Part shown: positions 44,926 to 55,400 of the stretch, in pieces
How positions within the stretch are numbered: the stretch's first letter is position 1
Layout of the letters: each line of letters opens with the position of its first letter
DNA from: Bacteroidota bacterium
GTDB lineage: Bacteria; Bacteroidota; Bacteroidia; Bacteroidales; JAADJA01
Direction: 5' to 3'
NCBI GenBank assembly: GCA_020444515.1
Contig: JAHLKX010000001.1
Location: 372,001 to 436,000 of the forward strand
DNA length: 64,000 bases
The notes under the pieces: model-generated
The model's input: the letters and a program-made list of their open reading frames with translations, nothing else
Databases searched by the model: none
Told to the model about the DNA's origin: nothing
Translations under genes and position numbers: made by a program

Positions 44926-47900
44926 ATGAACCTGACAAAAAAAGAACGGGAAGAAGTTACCAGGGTTTATGACACGTGGTTTAATAGTTATATAACAGGC
45001 GATGTTGAATCCTACGATTCATTTTTCGACGACCGGTATCACTTTATCGGATCAACAGAAAATGAGCATTTCCTTGACAGGAGAGATACAACTGAATTCT
45101 TTGCAAATACAGGAGATCAGTTTGCCGGAAAAACAAAAATCAGGAATAACACCAGAACCATCGAAAAGTTTGAGGGGCTCATTTTCGTTACCGAAATTTT
45201 TGACACTTACTTTCTCATTGAGGGAGATTGGACCTATTATGGCATATTCAGGTTCACTTCTGTACTCAAAAAGAACAAGGAAGGCTGGCGATTCATTTAT
45301 CAGCATTTTTCCATGCCGGATACAAAGGCAGAGGAGGGGGAAACGATCGGTGCGCAAAAGATCGCTAATGAAAACCTGATTTTAAAGGAAGCTGTCAGGA
45401 GAAGAACAATTGAACTGGAACACAAAACCCGCGAACTGGAAATCGAATCGGCCCTCGAAAGGGTTCGTGCAATAGCCATGAGCATGCAAAAACCGGATGA
45501 CCTGCTCGATGTTTGTCAGATTATTTCTGAACAACTGGAAGCATTGAATGTGAAAAATATCCGCAATGTGCAGCTTGCCATTATTGATGAAGAGAGAACA
45601 AATTACGCCAATTACCAGTATTTTACGGCTTATTTAAAAAAGGTTTTTGAGGAAACACAGTATGGCACAAATCCTTCAGCTGATGGTATGGTACGAGCCA
45701 TGCAGAAATCGGTCAACTCATTTTTCATTGGAAGTATTCACGGGGAGGAATTAAAGAACTTTATTGAGTGGAGAAACAAAAATGATCAATTTCCGGATCC
45801 CTTACTCGACAAATCCGATGCGGTTTACTATTATTTTTATTCGATCGGTAAAGGCGGACTGGGATTAACCACTTACAAGGAAATCTCAAAAGAGAGTCTG
45901 GAGATTTTTAAGCGCTTTCATAAAGTCTTCACTTTGGCCTATCAACGTTTCAATGATATCCGGCAGGCGCTGGCACAAGCCCGCGAAGCACAGATTGAAG
46001 CAGCCCTCGAAAGGGTCAGAGCAAGGGCAATGGCCATGCACAAAGCAGATGAACTGGTAGAAGTCACGCTTTTACTTCGGAAAGAAATGGGTCAACTGGG
46101 CGTTGAGGAACTGGAAACAAGCTCCATTTACGTTCACAATGAATCTAAAGGAAAAACCGAATGTTGGTTTTCGATCCAGGATCAAAAAGATGAAAACAAC
46201 CTGATTTCCGACCACATGATCCTTGACCTCAACGACACCTGGGTTGGCAAACAAATGCAGAAATTTTATCGTTCAGGAAATCCTGCTACATCCATTGTAA
46301 TGAAGGGTAAAAACCGCATTGAATGGATCAGCTATTGTGCTGAAAAGTCCGACTTGTTTTCAGCCGAAGGCTTTTATGGTAAGACCATCCCCGAACGCAC
46401 GTATCATTTATACAAATTCAAGAACGGTTACATGGGAGCTGCTGCGCCCGGTGATATATCTGCCGAAAGCTGGGATTTACTGAAACGTGCCACCGCCGTC
46501 TTTTCTCTTGCATACACCCGTTTCAGCGATTTGAAAAAAGCCGAAGCCCAGGCGAGGGAAGCACAGATTGAAGCAGCTTTGGAACGGGTACGTGCTGCCT
46601 CCCTGGCCATGCATAAAACCGATGAGTTGAAACAAGTTATCGAAACCGTTTTTAGTCAGTTGCGTGAACTAAAACTGCCATTGGATGCCTGCTATATCGA
46701 TATTTTTGAGGAGGATAACTATGACCTGCACATCTGGGTTGGCACCGGTATGGAAACCTATCCTGATCAACTCACCCTTCCATACCTCGATCATCCCTTA
46801 TTTAAGCTAACCAAAAAAGCTCGATTAAAAGGAGAATCGTTTTTTACTTTAAAAGATGCTAAAAAATCGAAAGACCGGTTTGTCCGACACCTGGCAGCCA
46901 ATTATGATGTCGCACAGGAAAGGATAGATCTAATGCTTGCCAGTGAAGGCGTTGATATGTCGGTTGCTCTTTCAGAAAATATTGCGCTTAATATTTACAA
47001 CTACCAGGGAATTAATTTCTCGGAGGAAGAAAACCAAATCATCCGGCGGTTTTCAAAGGTGTTTCAGCAGGCATATTCCAGATTTCTTGATCTGCAAAAA
47101 GCCGAAGCACAGGCGAGGGAATCCCAGATACAGTTGGCATTGGAAAGGGTTCGTGCCAGAACCATGGCCATGCAAAGCAGTGAAGAACTGGCCGAAGTAT
47201 CATACCTGCTCAACAAACAGGTAGTGGAACTGGGCATTCCTACAAGAGGCTGCGCCTTCAATATTTACAATGAACATGATTCAACAGAGTGGTTCAGCAA
47301 CCTGGAAGGCACCATTCCAACCTACAAAACACCCCGTGAAAATTTCATTCTCAGATACTATGAAGCGGGTCAGCGTGGTGAAAGACTCTGGATTGAAGAA
47401 TATGGAGGTGAAAGAATCAAAGAGCACTATAAGTATTTGGCAACGCTCCCGGTGTCCGGCGGGAAGGATGAAACAATTGCAGAAGACGTGCAGGTAATTC
47501 CGGAATATCAGATAGACCATGTAGCGTATTTCAAGTACGGCTACCTGTTATTTATCACCCTGGTGCCGGCTCCTGAAGCTCACGATATATTCAAGCGTTT
47601 AGCGAGGGAATTCGAACAAACTTATACCCGTTTTCTCGATTTGCAAAAAGCCGAAGCACAGGCAAGAGAGTCTCAAATTCAATTAGGATTGGAAAGAGTG
47701 AGGGCTCGGGCTATGGCCATGCATAAGAGTGAGCAACTGGCAGAAACTGCCAAAGTTCTTTTTGAGCAGTTTAATTTACTTGGCAAAATTCCGGACCGGA
47801 TGAGTATCGGTATAATCAATGAGGAAACCGGGAATTTCGAACTTTGGGTAACAGATCAAAAAGGAGAAACTACGGATCATGCATTTTTGTTCCGGTTAGA

Positions 47901-50900
47901 TGAAACTACAAGTGTTTCAAAGATTTATAAAGCCTGGAAGAAAAAGAAGGATGCTGTTGCTGTAGACCTTACAGGACAGGAATTAAAGGATTGGTTACAA
48001 TTTTTAAAGAAAGAAGTTAAACTCCCCATCAATGCAGCAAAAATTAAAGGCCGAAGGGTTCATCAAGCAGCCTTCTTTTCCCATGGATTTTTACTTCTCA
48101 CCAGCCACCAGCCGGTTGCTGAAGAAATTATGAAGTTATTGGTGAGATTTGCCGGCGTTTTTGACCTGACCTACACCCGTTTCCTCGACCTGAAAAAAGC
48201 GGAAGCGCAGACACACGAAGCACAGATTGAGGCATCACTTGAAAGATTAAGGGCGAAAACAATGTCTATGCAACGAAGTGAAGATTTAAGTGCTACCATT
48301 TCAACCGTATTTTCTGAACTCGAGAGGTTTGGATTTAATACAATTCGCTGTGGGATTGGAATTTTTAATGATTCAAGTAAAAAAGTGAATGTTTGGACTG
48401 CCTCAAAAAGTGAAGATAACCAAACCGCAAATCTTTCCGGTGATGAAATTCTCGAAGGACATCCCTTGCTCGAAGGTATTTATGAAGCATATAAAAATCA
48501 AAAAGATTATTCCTATGTTCTCAAAGGAGAGGATTTGAAAAACTATTATTCTGTTGCAGCTGATTCCAATCTACCGGTTTCCGGACCCAACCAGGCCATT
48601 GATAAAGCTGTTCAGTATTATCACTGTGTTATGTTTCCTGCTGGGGGATTATTTACATTTAAGGATAGTTCTTTTTCGGAAGATGCCAAAAAATTGATGA
48701 AACGATTTGCAGATGTTTTTAATCTTGCCTTTAGGCGGCATCTTGATCTGAGGCAAGCCGAATCACAAGCCAGGGAAGCACAAATTGAAGCTGCCCTTGA
48801 AAGAGTCCGTAGCCGCTCAATGGGCATGCAGAAAAGCGATGAGCTAAAAGAAGTCATTCGTATTATTTACGATCAGTTTGATCGTGTGGGAATTAACGTT
48901 GACCATACCGGCTTTATCGTCGATTACAAAAAGAGAGACGACATGCTGATCTGGCTCGCCGATCAGAATGGACCACTCACAAAAATATCCATACCGTATT
49001 TTGATTCTCCCCATTGGAACAGCTTTTTGGAAGCTAAAAAGTCAGATAAAGATTTTTTTGCCAATCAACTCGATTTTGAAACAAAAAATAAGTTTTACAA
49101 AAAGCTGTTCAAGTTTATCCCGGACTTGCCGGAAGAATCAAGGAAGTTCTATTTTGAGTGTCCCGGACTCGCCATATCAACCGTGTTGCTTGACAATGTG
49201 GGCTTGTATATCGAGAACTTTTCAGGAACCCCTTATTCCGATGAAGAGAATAAGATCCTGATGCGCTTCGGTAAAGTTTTCCAGCAGTCCTATACCCGCT
49301 TCCTCGACCTTGAAAAAGCAGAAGCCCAAACACGTGAAGCCCAGATTGAAGCCTCTCTCGAAAAAGTGAGAGGAGTTGCGCTCAGTTTGCAGAAATCGGA
49401 TCAAATGCTGCAGATAGCCCAGGTGTTATATGAGCAACTGCTGGAGCTTGGTTTTAACAACATGCGCAACGCTATCATCGACATAAAAAACGGTGACACT
49501 GATACCTTTACCGATTATGACTATTCCCATGAGATGTCCGGCACCATTACACAAATGTCGTATCACGATGACCCCACACTGGAAGGGCAGTTTAAAAAAA
49601 TGGCCACAACCACCAGCGACTTTTTTGAGCTCATACTTGAGGGCAAAGAATTAGAAGACTTGAAAAAAATGAGGATAAAAAACGGGGAAGCGCCGGATCC
49701 AAGACTGGATAAAATTGATGTACTTACCTATAACCTTTATTCCTTTGGAAATGGTGCTATCGGTATTTCCAATTTTGGCCTTTTGAGCGAAGAGGAAAAA
49801 ACCGTATTGGCCAGGTTCAACAATGTCTTCACCTTTGCTTACAAACGATACAACGACATGCTTCAGGCGGAGCATCAGGCCCGTGAAGCACTGGTAGAAC
49901 TATCGCTGGAACGGATCCGGGCGCAGGTCACTGCCATGCAGGAATCGACTGATTTACTCGATATTGTAGTAACCATGCAAACCGAGTTCAATAAGCTGGG
50001 TCATGAAGCGCACTATTTCTGGCACATGCGCTGGTTGCCTGATAAATATGAAAAAGCATTAACGAACGCTGAAGGAGATCGCATCGGGAATGTGCTGGAA
50101 CTACCCCGTGGTTTTCACGGATTAAAAAACATGATGGACTGGGAAAAATCGGATGAGCCCTCTGCAGTTTTTGCGCTTGACCCTGACACAGCTGCCGATT
50201 ACATTGATAAAATGATCAAGCTGGGACATTTTCAGGAGATCGATCATACCGCACCCGGACCGGATGAAGTCCACGATATGGGCGGACTTACCTTCGTGAT
50301 GGCCCGCACCACCCATGGAGAGATCGGGTATACCCTGCCCGGAGAAGTTCCGAATCCACCCAAAGAAGATATTGCCCTTCTCGTCCGTTTTGCCGGTGTA
50401 TTCGACCTGGCATACCGCCGGTTTGAAGATTTAAAAAGTGCAGAACGGCAAAACCGTGAAACACAAATCGACCTGGCGCTTGAAAGGGTCAGGGCTAAAA
50501 CCATGGCTATGCAGAAAAGCGAGGAACTCAGTGAGGTGGTCACCAATCTTTTTCATCAGTTGGATGAACTGGGAATTAAAACCTATCGTTGCAACCTGGG
50601 AATCATCAATGACAAAACTAAACACTGTCGGTTGTGGTCAACAACCAGTGAAGGTAAAGTGATCCCATTGGCCCCCAATATTCCCCTTACTGAAAATAAG
50701 CACCTGAAAAAGATCTTTAGTGGCTGGAAAAAGCAGGGCGCTCCTTTTGTTGAAATTATCCATGGCAAAAACAGGTTGGAATGGACGCAATACATCAGAA
50801 AATTCAGTGATTTTGAAGAATATGAGCCGGAAAAGATAAATAAGAAAAAGATTCTTTCAGAACCGGCAATCCTGAATCAGGTTTTCTTTAAACAGGGCTT

Positions 50901-52416
50901 CTTTACCATTCATACGGTAGAGGAAATGAAGGATGAATATTTTGATATCATTCAGCGCTTTGCCCGGGTATTTGAACAAACTTATACCCGCTTCCTCGAT
51001 CTCCAAAGAGCGGAAGTTCAGGCAAGTGAGGCTATAAAACAAGCATCGCTCGATCGCATCCGCGGACAGATCGCAAGTATGCGTACCACCGAGGACCTGA
51101 AACAGCTAACCCCACTTGTTTGGCGGGAGCTAACAACACTTGAAGTCCCATTCTTTCGTTGTGGAATTTTTATCGTTGACGAAAAGAAAAAACATGTGAA
51201 TGTGTACCTCACCACACCGGATGGAAAACCGCTGGGTGTGCTCGACCTGGATTTTGAGGCCAACGATTTAGCCCGTGATACCGTGGCAAGCTGGAAGAAA
51301 AAGGAAGTTTATCAAACCCATTGGAACCGCGAAGAATTTATAGCCTGGACCAAAGAAATGATGAACCTCGGACAGGTTAAGGTGCCCGAAAAATACCAGG
51401 GAGCTGAAGCGCCACCTGAATCATTGCACCTTCATTTTATTCCCTTTGCCCAGGGAATGCTTTATGTGGGTCATCAGGAACAGCTAACAAAGGATAAGAT
51501 CGACCTGGTGAAATCACTGGCCGAAGCTTTTTCATTTGCGTATGCCCGATATGAAGATTTTGTAGTGCTGGAAGAGGCCAAAGAGCGTGTTGAAAGAGCA
51601 TTGAGCGATTTGAAAGCAACGCAATCACAACTGGTACATGCCGAAAAAATGGCCAGTCTCGGTGAGCTCACCGCAGGCATCGCCCATGAAATTCAGAATC
51701 CATTGAACTTCGTTAACAACTTTTCGGAAGTCAGCACCGATTTGATGGAAGAACTGAAAGAAGAATTACAAAATGGCGATACGGAAGAAGTAAATGCTAT
51801 TGCCACCGATCTTTTGCAAAATCTCGAAAAGATCACTCATCACGGCAAACGGGCCAGCAATATCGTAAAAAGTATGCTTGAGCATTCGAGAACTGGATCC
51901 GGTGAAAAACAACTCACCGACCTGAATGCCCTGGCCGATGAATATCTCAGGCTGGCTTATCATGGCCTGAGAGCAAAAGACAAATCATTCAATGCTGATT
52001 TCAAATTGGAAGCGGATGAAGATCTTCCAATGGTTAAGGTATTGGGCCAGGATATCGGCCGTGTTTTGTTAAACCTGATCAATAATGCATTTTATGCAGT
52101 ATCTGAAAAGGCAATTCAAAATAATGAAGGATATAAACCAAACGTTATTATAAAAACCAAAAAACTGGATGACAAAATTGAAATCCGTGTAAAGGACAAT
52201 GGTTATGGCATCCCAGATACAGTTAAAGACAAGATCTTCCAACCCTTTTTCACCACCAAACCCACCGGAGAAGGCACCGGTCTGGGCCTGAGTTTAAGTT
52301 ATGATATAATTAAAGCCCATAATGGCGAATTAAAAGTTACAAGTAATGAAGGGAAAGGCCTGTCTGCCGAACAGGCAGGGACTGAATTTATTATCATTTT
52401 ACCCTATAACAAATGA
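44926..52416 (+). CDS. Giant cytosolic histidine kinase with eleven GAF-like modules
   Basis: 2496 residues without signal peptide or membrane helix. A SnoaL-like domain (about 1-130) is followed by eleven modules of 182-191 residues. Each opens with a signalling helix of the form EAQIEAALERVRARAMAM (starts near residues 176, 360, 551, 738, 920, 1104, 1290, 1476, 1660, 1851 and 2040). Each ends in a helix like FEQTYTRFLDLQKAEAQA and carries a GAF-like alpha/beta fold between. The kinase core follows, with phospho-acceptor His2254 and G1/G2 boxes. The modules are diverged from one another, so they may bind different ligands or form a long coiled-coil lever. It starts 3 bp after the TPR kinase. 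No receiver or HTH is present. A palindromic repeat adds LSAEQAG near the C-terminus. Confidence 0.92.
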   Translation: MNLTKKEREEVTRVYDTWFNSYITGDVESYDSFFDDRYHFIGSTENEHFLDRRDTTEFFANTGDQFAGKTKIRNNTRTIEKFEGLIFVTEIFDTYFLIEGDWTYYGIFRFTSVLKKNKEGWRFIYQHFSMPDTKAEEGETIGAQKIANENLILKEAVRRRTIELEHKTRELEIESALERVRAIAMSMQKPDDLLDVCQIISEQLEALNVKNIRNVQLAIIDEERTNYANYQYFTAYLKKVFEETQYGTNPSADGMVRAMQKSVNSFFIGSIHGEELKNFIEWRNKNDQFPDPLLDKSDAVYYYFYSIGKGGLGLTTYKEISKESLEIFKRFHKVFTLAYQRFNDIRQALAQAREAQIEAALERVRARAMAMHKADELVEVTLLLRKEMGQLGVEELETSSIYVHNESKGKTECWFSIQDQKDENNLISDHMILDLNDTWVGKQMQKFYRSGNPATSIVMKGKNRIEWISYCAEKSDLFSAEGFYGKTIPERTYHLYKFKNGYMGAAAPGDISAESWDLLKRATAVFSLAYTRFSDLKKAEAQAREAQIEAALERVRAASLAMHKTDELKQVIETVFSQLRELKLPLDACYIDIFEEDNYDLHIWVGTGMETYPDQLTLPYLDHPLFKLTKKARLKGESFFTLKDAKKSKDRFVRHLAANYDVAQERIDLMLASEGVDMSVALSENIALNIYNYQGINFSEEENQIIRRFSKVFQQAYSRFLDLQKAEAQARESQIQLALERVRARTMAMQSSEELAEVSYLLNKQVVELGIPTRGCAFNIYNEHDSTEWFSNLEGTIPTYKTPRENFILRYYEAGQRGERLWIEEYGGERIKEHYKYLATLPVSGGKDETIAEDVQVIPEYQIDHVAYFKYGYLLFITLVPAPEAHDIFKRLAREFEQTYTRFLDLQKAEAQARESQIQLGLERVRARAMAMHKSEQLAETAKVLFEQFNLLGKIPDRMSIGIINEETGNFELWVTDQKGETTDHAFLFRLDETTSVSKIYKAWKKKKDAVAVDLTGQELKDWLQFLKKEVKLPINAAKIKGRRVHQAAFFSHGFLLLTSHQPVAEEIMKLLVRFAGVFDLTYTRFLDLKKAEAQTHEAQIEASLERLRAKTMSMQRSEDLSATISTVFSELERFGFNTIRCGIGIFNDSSKKVNVWTASKSEDNQTANLSGDEILEGHPLLEGIYEAYKNQKDYSYVLKGEDLKNYYSVAADSNLPVSGPNQAIDKAVQYYHCVMFPAGGLFTFKDSSFSEDAKKLMKRFADVFNLAFRRHLDLRQAESQAREAQIEAALERVRSRSMGMQKSDELKEVIRIIYDQFDRVGINVDHTGFIVDYKKRDDMLIWLADQNGPLTKISIPYFDSPHWNSFLEAKKSDKDFFANQLDFETKNKFYKKLFKFIPDLPEESRKFYFECPGLAISTVLLDNVGLYIENFSGTPYSDEENKILMRFGKVFQQSYTRFLDLEKAEAQTREAQIEASLEKVRGVALSLQKSDQMLQIAQVLYEQLLELGFNNMRNAIIDIKNGDTDTFTDYDYSHEMSGTITQMSYHDDPTLEGQFKKMATTTSDFFELILEGKELEDLKKMRIKNGEAPDPRLDKIDVLTYNLYSFGNGAIGISNFGLLSEEEKTVLARFNNVFTFAYKRYNDMLQAEHQAREALVELSLERIRAQVTAMQESTDLLDIVVTMQTEFNKLGHEAHYFWHMRWLPDKYEKALTNAEGDRIGNVLELPRGFHGLKNMMDWEKSDEPSAVFALDPDTAADYIDKMIKLGHFQEIDHTAPGPDEVHDMGGLTFVMARTTHGEIGYTLPGEVPNPPKEDIALLVRFAGVFDLAYRRFEDLKSAERQNRETQIDLALERVRAKTMAMQKSEELSEVVTNLFHQLDELGIKTYRCNLGIINDKTKHCRLWSTTSEGKVIPLAPNIPLTENKHLKKIFSGWKKQGAPFVEIIHGKNRLEWTQYIRKFSDFEEYEPEKINKKKILSEPAILNQVFFKQGFFTIHTVEEMKDEYFDIIQRFARVFEQTYTRFLDLQRAEVQASEAIKQASLDRIRGQIASMRTTEDLKQLTPLVWRELTTLEVPFFRCGIFIVDEKKKHVNVYLTTPDGKPLGVLDLDFEANDLARDTVASWKKKEVYQTHWNREEFIAWTKEMMNLGQVKVPEKYQGAEAPPESLHLHFIPFAQGMLYVGHQEQLTKDKIDLVKSLAEAFSFAYARYEDFVVLEEAKERVERALSDLKATQSQLVHAEKMASLGELTAGIAHEIQNPLNFVNNFSEVSTDLMEELKEELQNGDTEEVNAIATDLLQNLEKITHHGKRASNIVKSMLEHSRTGSGEKQLTDLNALADEYLRLAYHGLRAKDKSFNADFKLEADEDLPMVKVLGQDIGRVLLNLINNAFYAVSEKAIQNNEGYKPNVIIKTKKLDDKIEIRVKDNGYGIPDTVKDKIFQPFFTTKPTGEGTGLGLSLSYDIIKAHNGELKVTSNEGKGLSAEQAGTEFIIILPYNK
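45451..51600 (+). repeat. Eleven-fold coding repeat of about 558 bp (GAF-like modules)
   Basis: The ALERVRA-type helix recurs at about 45451, 46003, 46576, 47137, 47683, 48235, 48793, 49351, 49903, 50476 and 51043, a period of 546-573 bp. The linker helices are the most conserved part; the module interiors differ widely. This indicates old tandem duplication rather than a recent expansion. Confidence 0.88.
52359..52379. repeat. 21-bp palindromic repeat inserted near the 3' end of the giant kinase
   Basis: CCTGTCTG-CCGAA-CAGGCAGG forms an 8-bp stem with one G-T pair. It codes for LSAEQAG between GKG and TEF, where the paralogues read GEGTEF directly. It belongs to a different palindrome family from the two in the earlier kinases. 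Confidence 0.8.
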
Positions 52417-52442
52417 AAAGGAGCCATAAACTAAAATAGACC

Positions 52443-55400
52443 ATGAGAAAAACTAACCATTCCTTTATCATCGGCATAATTCTTATTGCAGCGCTTACTT
52501 CCTGCAAGCAAAATTTGCGAAATCATGATGACCAGGATCCAACTGCCTATAAAGCGCCCGTAACCAGTTCATTTGAGTTTACTGCTCCTGAGCCCATCGA
52601 ATGGGAGATTGTTGACCCGGAGGATATACCGCCCCCTCGAACTTACCCGCTGGATATGGATAAAATGCCTTCAAAGCCTTTTTCTATCAATGAATTCAAA
52701 CCACTCCGGTCTACAATTAAGGAGTATCCGTTGGATTGGGATGTTCAGGAACAAAACCCACTGCGATATGACACCATGCAGGTTAAGCTGAAAACATCCA
52801 TCCTTCCCAAGCCGGTTGTGTCAAAGATGAACAGGCCGCAAATCCTGAATGATGTAACGTCAGGCCTTTTACAGCTGTCAACCAGTGAGGGACTGCCCTC
52901 GAACGAGATCAGAAGGGTCATCCAGAACGAAGATGGAACCTATTGGATTGCCACCTTTGATGGGGGAATCTGTTTGTACAATGGAAATGATTTGTATACG
53001 TATAATTATACGAATATCTGGGATATCGAATTGGATCAGGATGGCAAACTTTGGGTTGCTACAGGAAATAATGGGGTCTACGTCCTTGACTTCAAACAGA
53101 AAATCCAAACCCATTTTTTGCCTTATACCACAATCCTTGACCTATACTGTGATCATCAAAACCAAATCTGGATGGTCCACTGGAGAAAAGGAACCTATAT
53201 TGTAGACAGTGAAATCAGGCATTTCAGAAAAATTACGAATACCGGATTTGATTACCCGACAGAAATAAAAGAGGATCATGATCAAAATATTTGGGTAGGT
53301 CATTCCGGAACTGGCAAAGATGAAATTTACCTCATTGGTAAAGACAGAGCAAGCTATTCAATCATTTATGACGGCATTCAGGAAGTAAACCATTTTGATT
53401 GGGGCAGACCACATGTGTTTTTTCTTGACCACAAAAATAGAATGTGGGTAAGTGAAACCAGTGAAAGTTCTGAAAGCGGAGCCATGGCCATTTCATTAGC
53501 AAATAAAACAGTCAGTACCCTGGGCGATAAGCAAGGATTTTATGGAATGGCAAAGCTTTATGAAGAAGATGACCAGGGCAGGTTGTGGATTATAAAAAAT
53601 GATACCATCCAGGTGTTAAGTAAAGATCGCAGGCAGATGAAGGTAATTGTGACAAACAGCCCCGTTAAGTTGCCCCTAAAAATTGGCTGCGCCATGAAAG
53701 ATGAACGTGGAGTGATCTGGATTGGGACGTTGGGTAAGGGTGTCATTCTTGTGGATACGGAAGGGCCGTTATCCGAGCACCTCGACGAATCGAACGGACT
53801 GGCCAATAGTGAAATCTGGAGTCTTGAAGAAGATCATCGGGGGGATATCTGGATAGGTTCTCTAAATGGCGTGGATATTTACAGCCCTTCAAAAGGAACC
53901 ATCAAAACTATTGATCATTCAACCTTAAAAAATCCGGGCATCAGCAGAATTCCCTTCATCAAGGAATTCGAAACAGATAAAGTTTTTGTCGATGGAATAA
54001 ACGGTTTCAATATTATCGACCGCTCTGAGAAGATTATGACCCGGTTTATTGAAGATGAAAAAATAGCAAAACGGGTATTTGAAGCTTTAAAAGACAAAAA
54101 CGGGACGTACTGGTTAGCCACCCTGGATGGATTAACGGTGTACAATCCGGAGTTAAATAGCTTAAAACTCATCCGGGAAACCTCGCTTCAACTGGACTGC
54201 AGCAGGGTGATCAATATTGTAGAAGATGGATCCGGACATTACTGGTTAGGTACAGATAATGGACTGGCAATCATAGATCCGGAAAAAAACACGATCCGAC
54301 ATTTGCGTGAAAAGGAAGGCTTATGCAACAACAACATTATGAAGGTAATGCTGAGTAAGGAAGGGGAAATTTGGGTGGCAACTACTGATGGTCTTTCAAT
54401 TATTGATCCTGTCAACCAAACCATCACCAATGTGGGAGAGGAAGAAGGGCTTGTGCCCGATGAACTCTACGAATTGAGGGAAAAAGAAGGGACTTTTTAT
54501 ATCGGTAGTGTAAATGGACTTATTCAGGTAAAACCTGCTACAGATAAAAATAAGCCCTGGATTTTTTATAAGCATGCAGAAGCTCAGGGTTTTCCTTCAA
54601 GTGACTATAAACGAAATTCGGGTTTAGTGCGTAATAATGGGCAACTTTGGTTAGGTAGCTCCCCCATGCATAAACTAACCATACTAACGCAGGACCCGGT
54701 GATTGACACTGCGCCATGTGCTGTAACTATCACCGGCCTGGTTATCATGAATGAAAATCCATCCTTCGAGCGCATGTCAGGTTTTCAATCCTGGTTTGAG
54801 ACGGGTGATACGTTGTGGTCAGGAGATGGCAATCAGCCATTAACAAAAAATACACTCCCCAGGGATTCCGGATATGTTTTTGAACACAATATCCATTGGG
54901 ATAGTTTGTCGCTGCTCTACAGCATTCCCATGGGATTAAAACTTCCGTATGATCAGAATTCATTAAAGTTTAACTTTGCCAGCATCTGCGTCCTAAACAG
55001 GGACAAGATACACTTCAGGTATATTTTAAAAGGAGAAGATGAAACCTGGATATACAATAAGGATATTTCCAATTCAAAAACCTATTTTAACCTATCGCCA
55101 GGCAAGTACAGTTTCAAAGTTGAGTCCGAAGGAGTTAATGGGAAGTGGGGTGCCCCTGCTGAGTTCAACTTTACCATTCTTCCACCCTGGTGGCAAACCT
55201 GGTGGGCCTACGGTATTTATGGCTTGTTATTTATTGTTGGTGTTTTAATTGCAGATCGTTTCCAAAAACAACGGCTTATTCGTATTGAAAGGGCAAAAGC
55301 CCAGGTCAGGGAGTTAGCCCAGGCAAAAGAGATTGAGAAAGCATACCACGAACTTAAAACTACACAATCACAGCTGATCCAATCTGAAAAAATGGCATCA

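Noticed and set aside
45451..51600. A CRISPR-like or satellite array suggested by regular spacing in the giant kinase gene
   Set aside because: The period is about 558 bp, the repeats are diverged and fully coding, and the repeat unit is a protein module.
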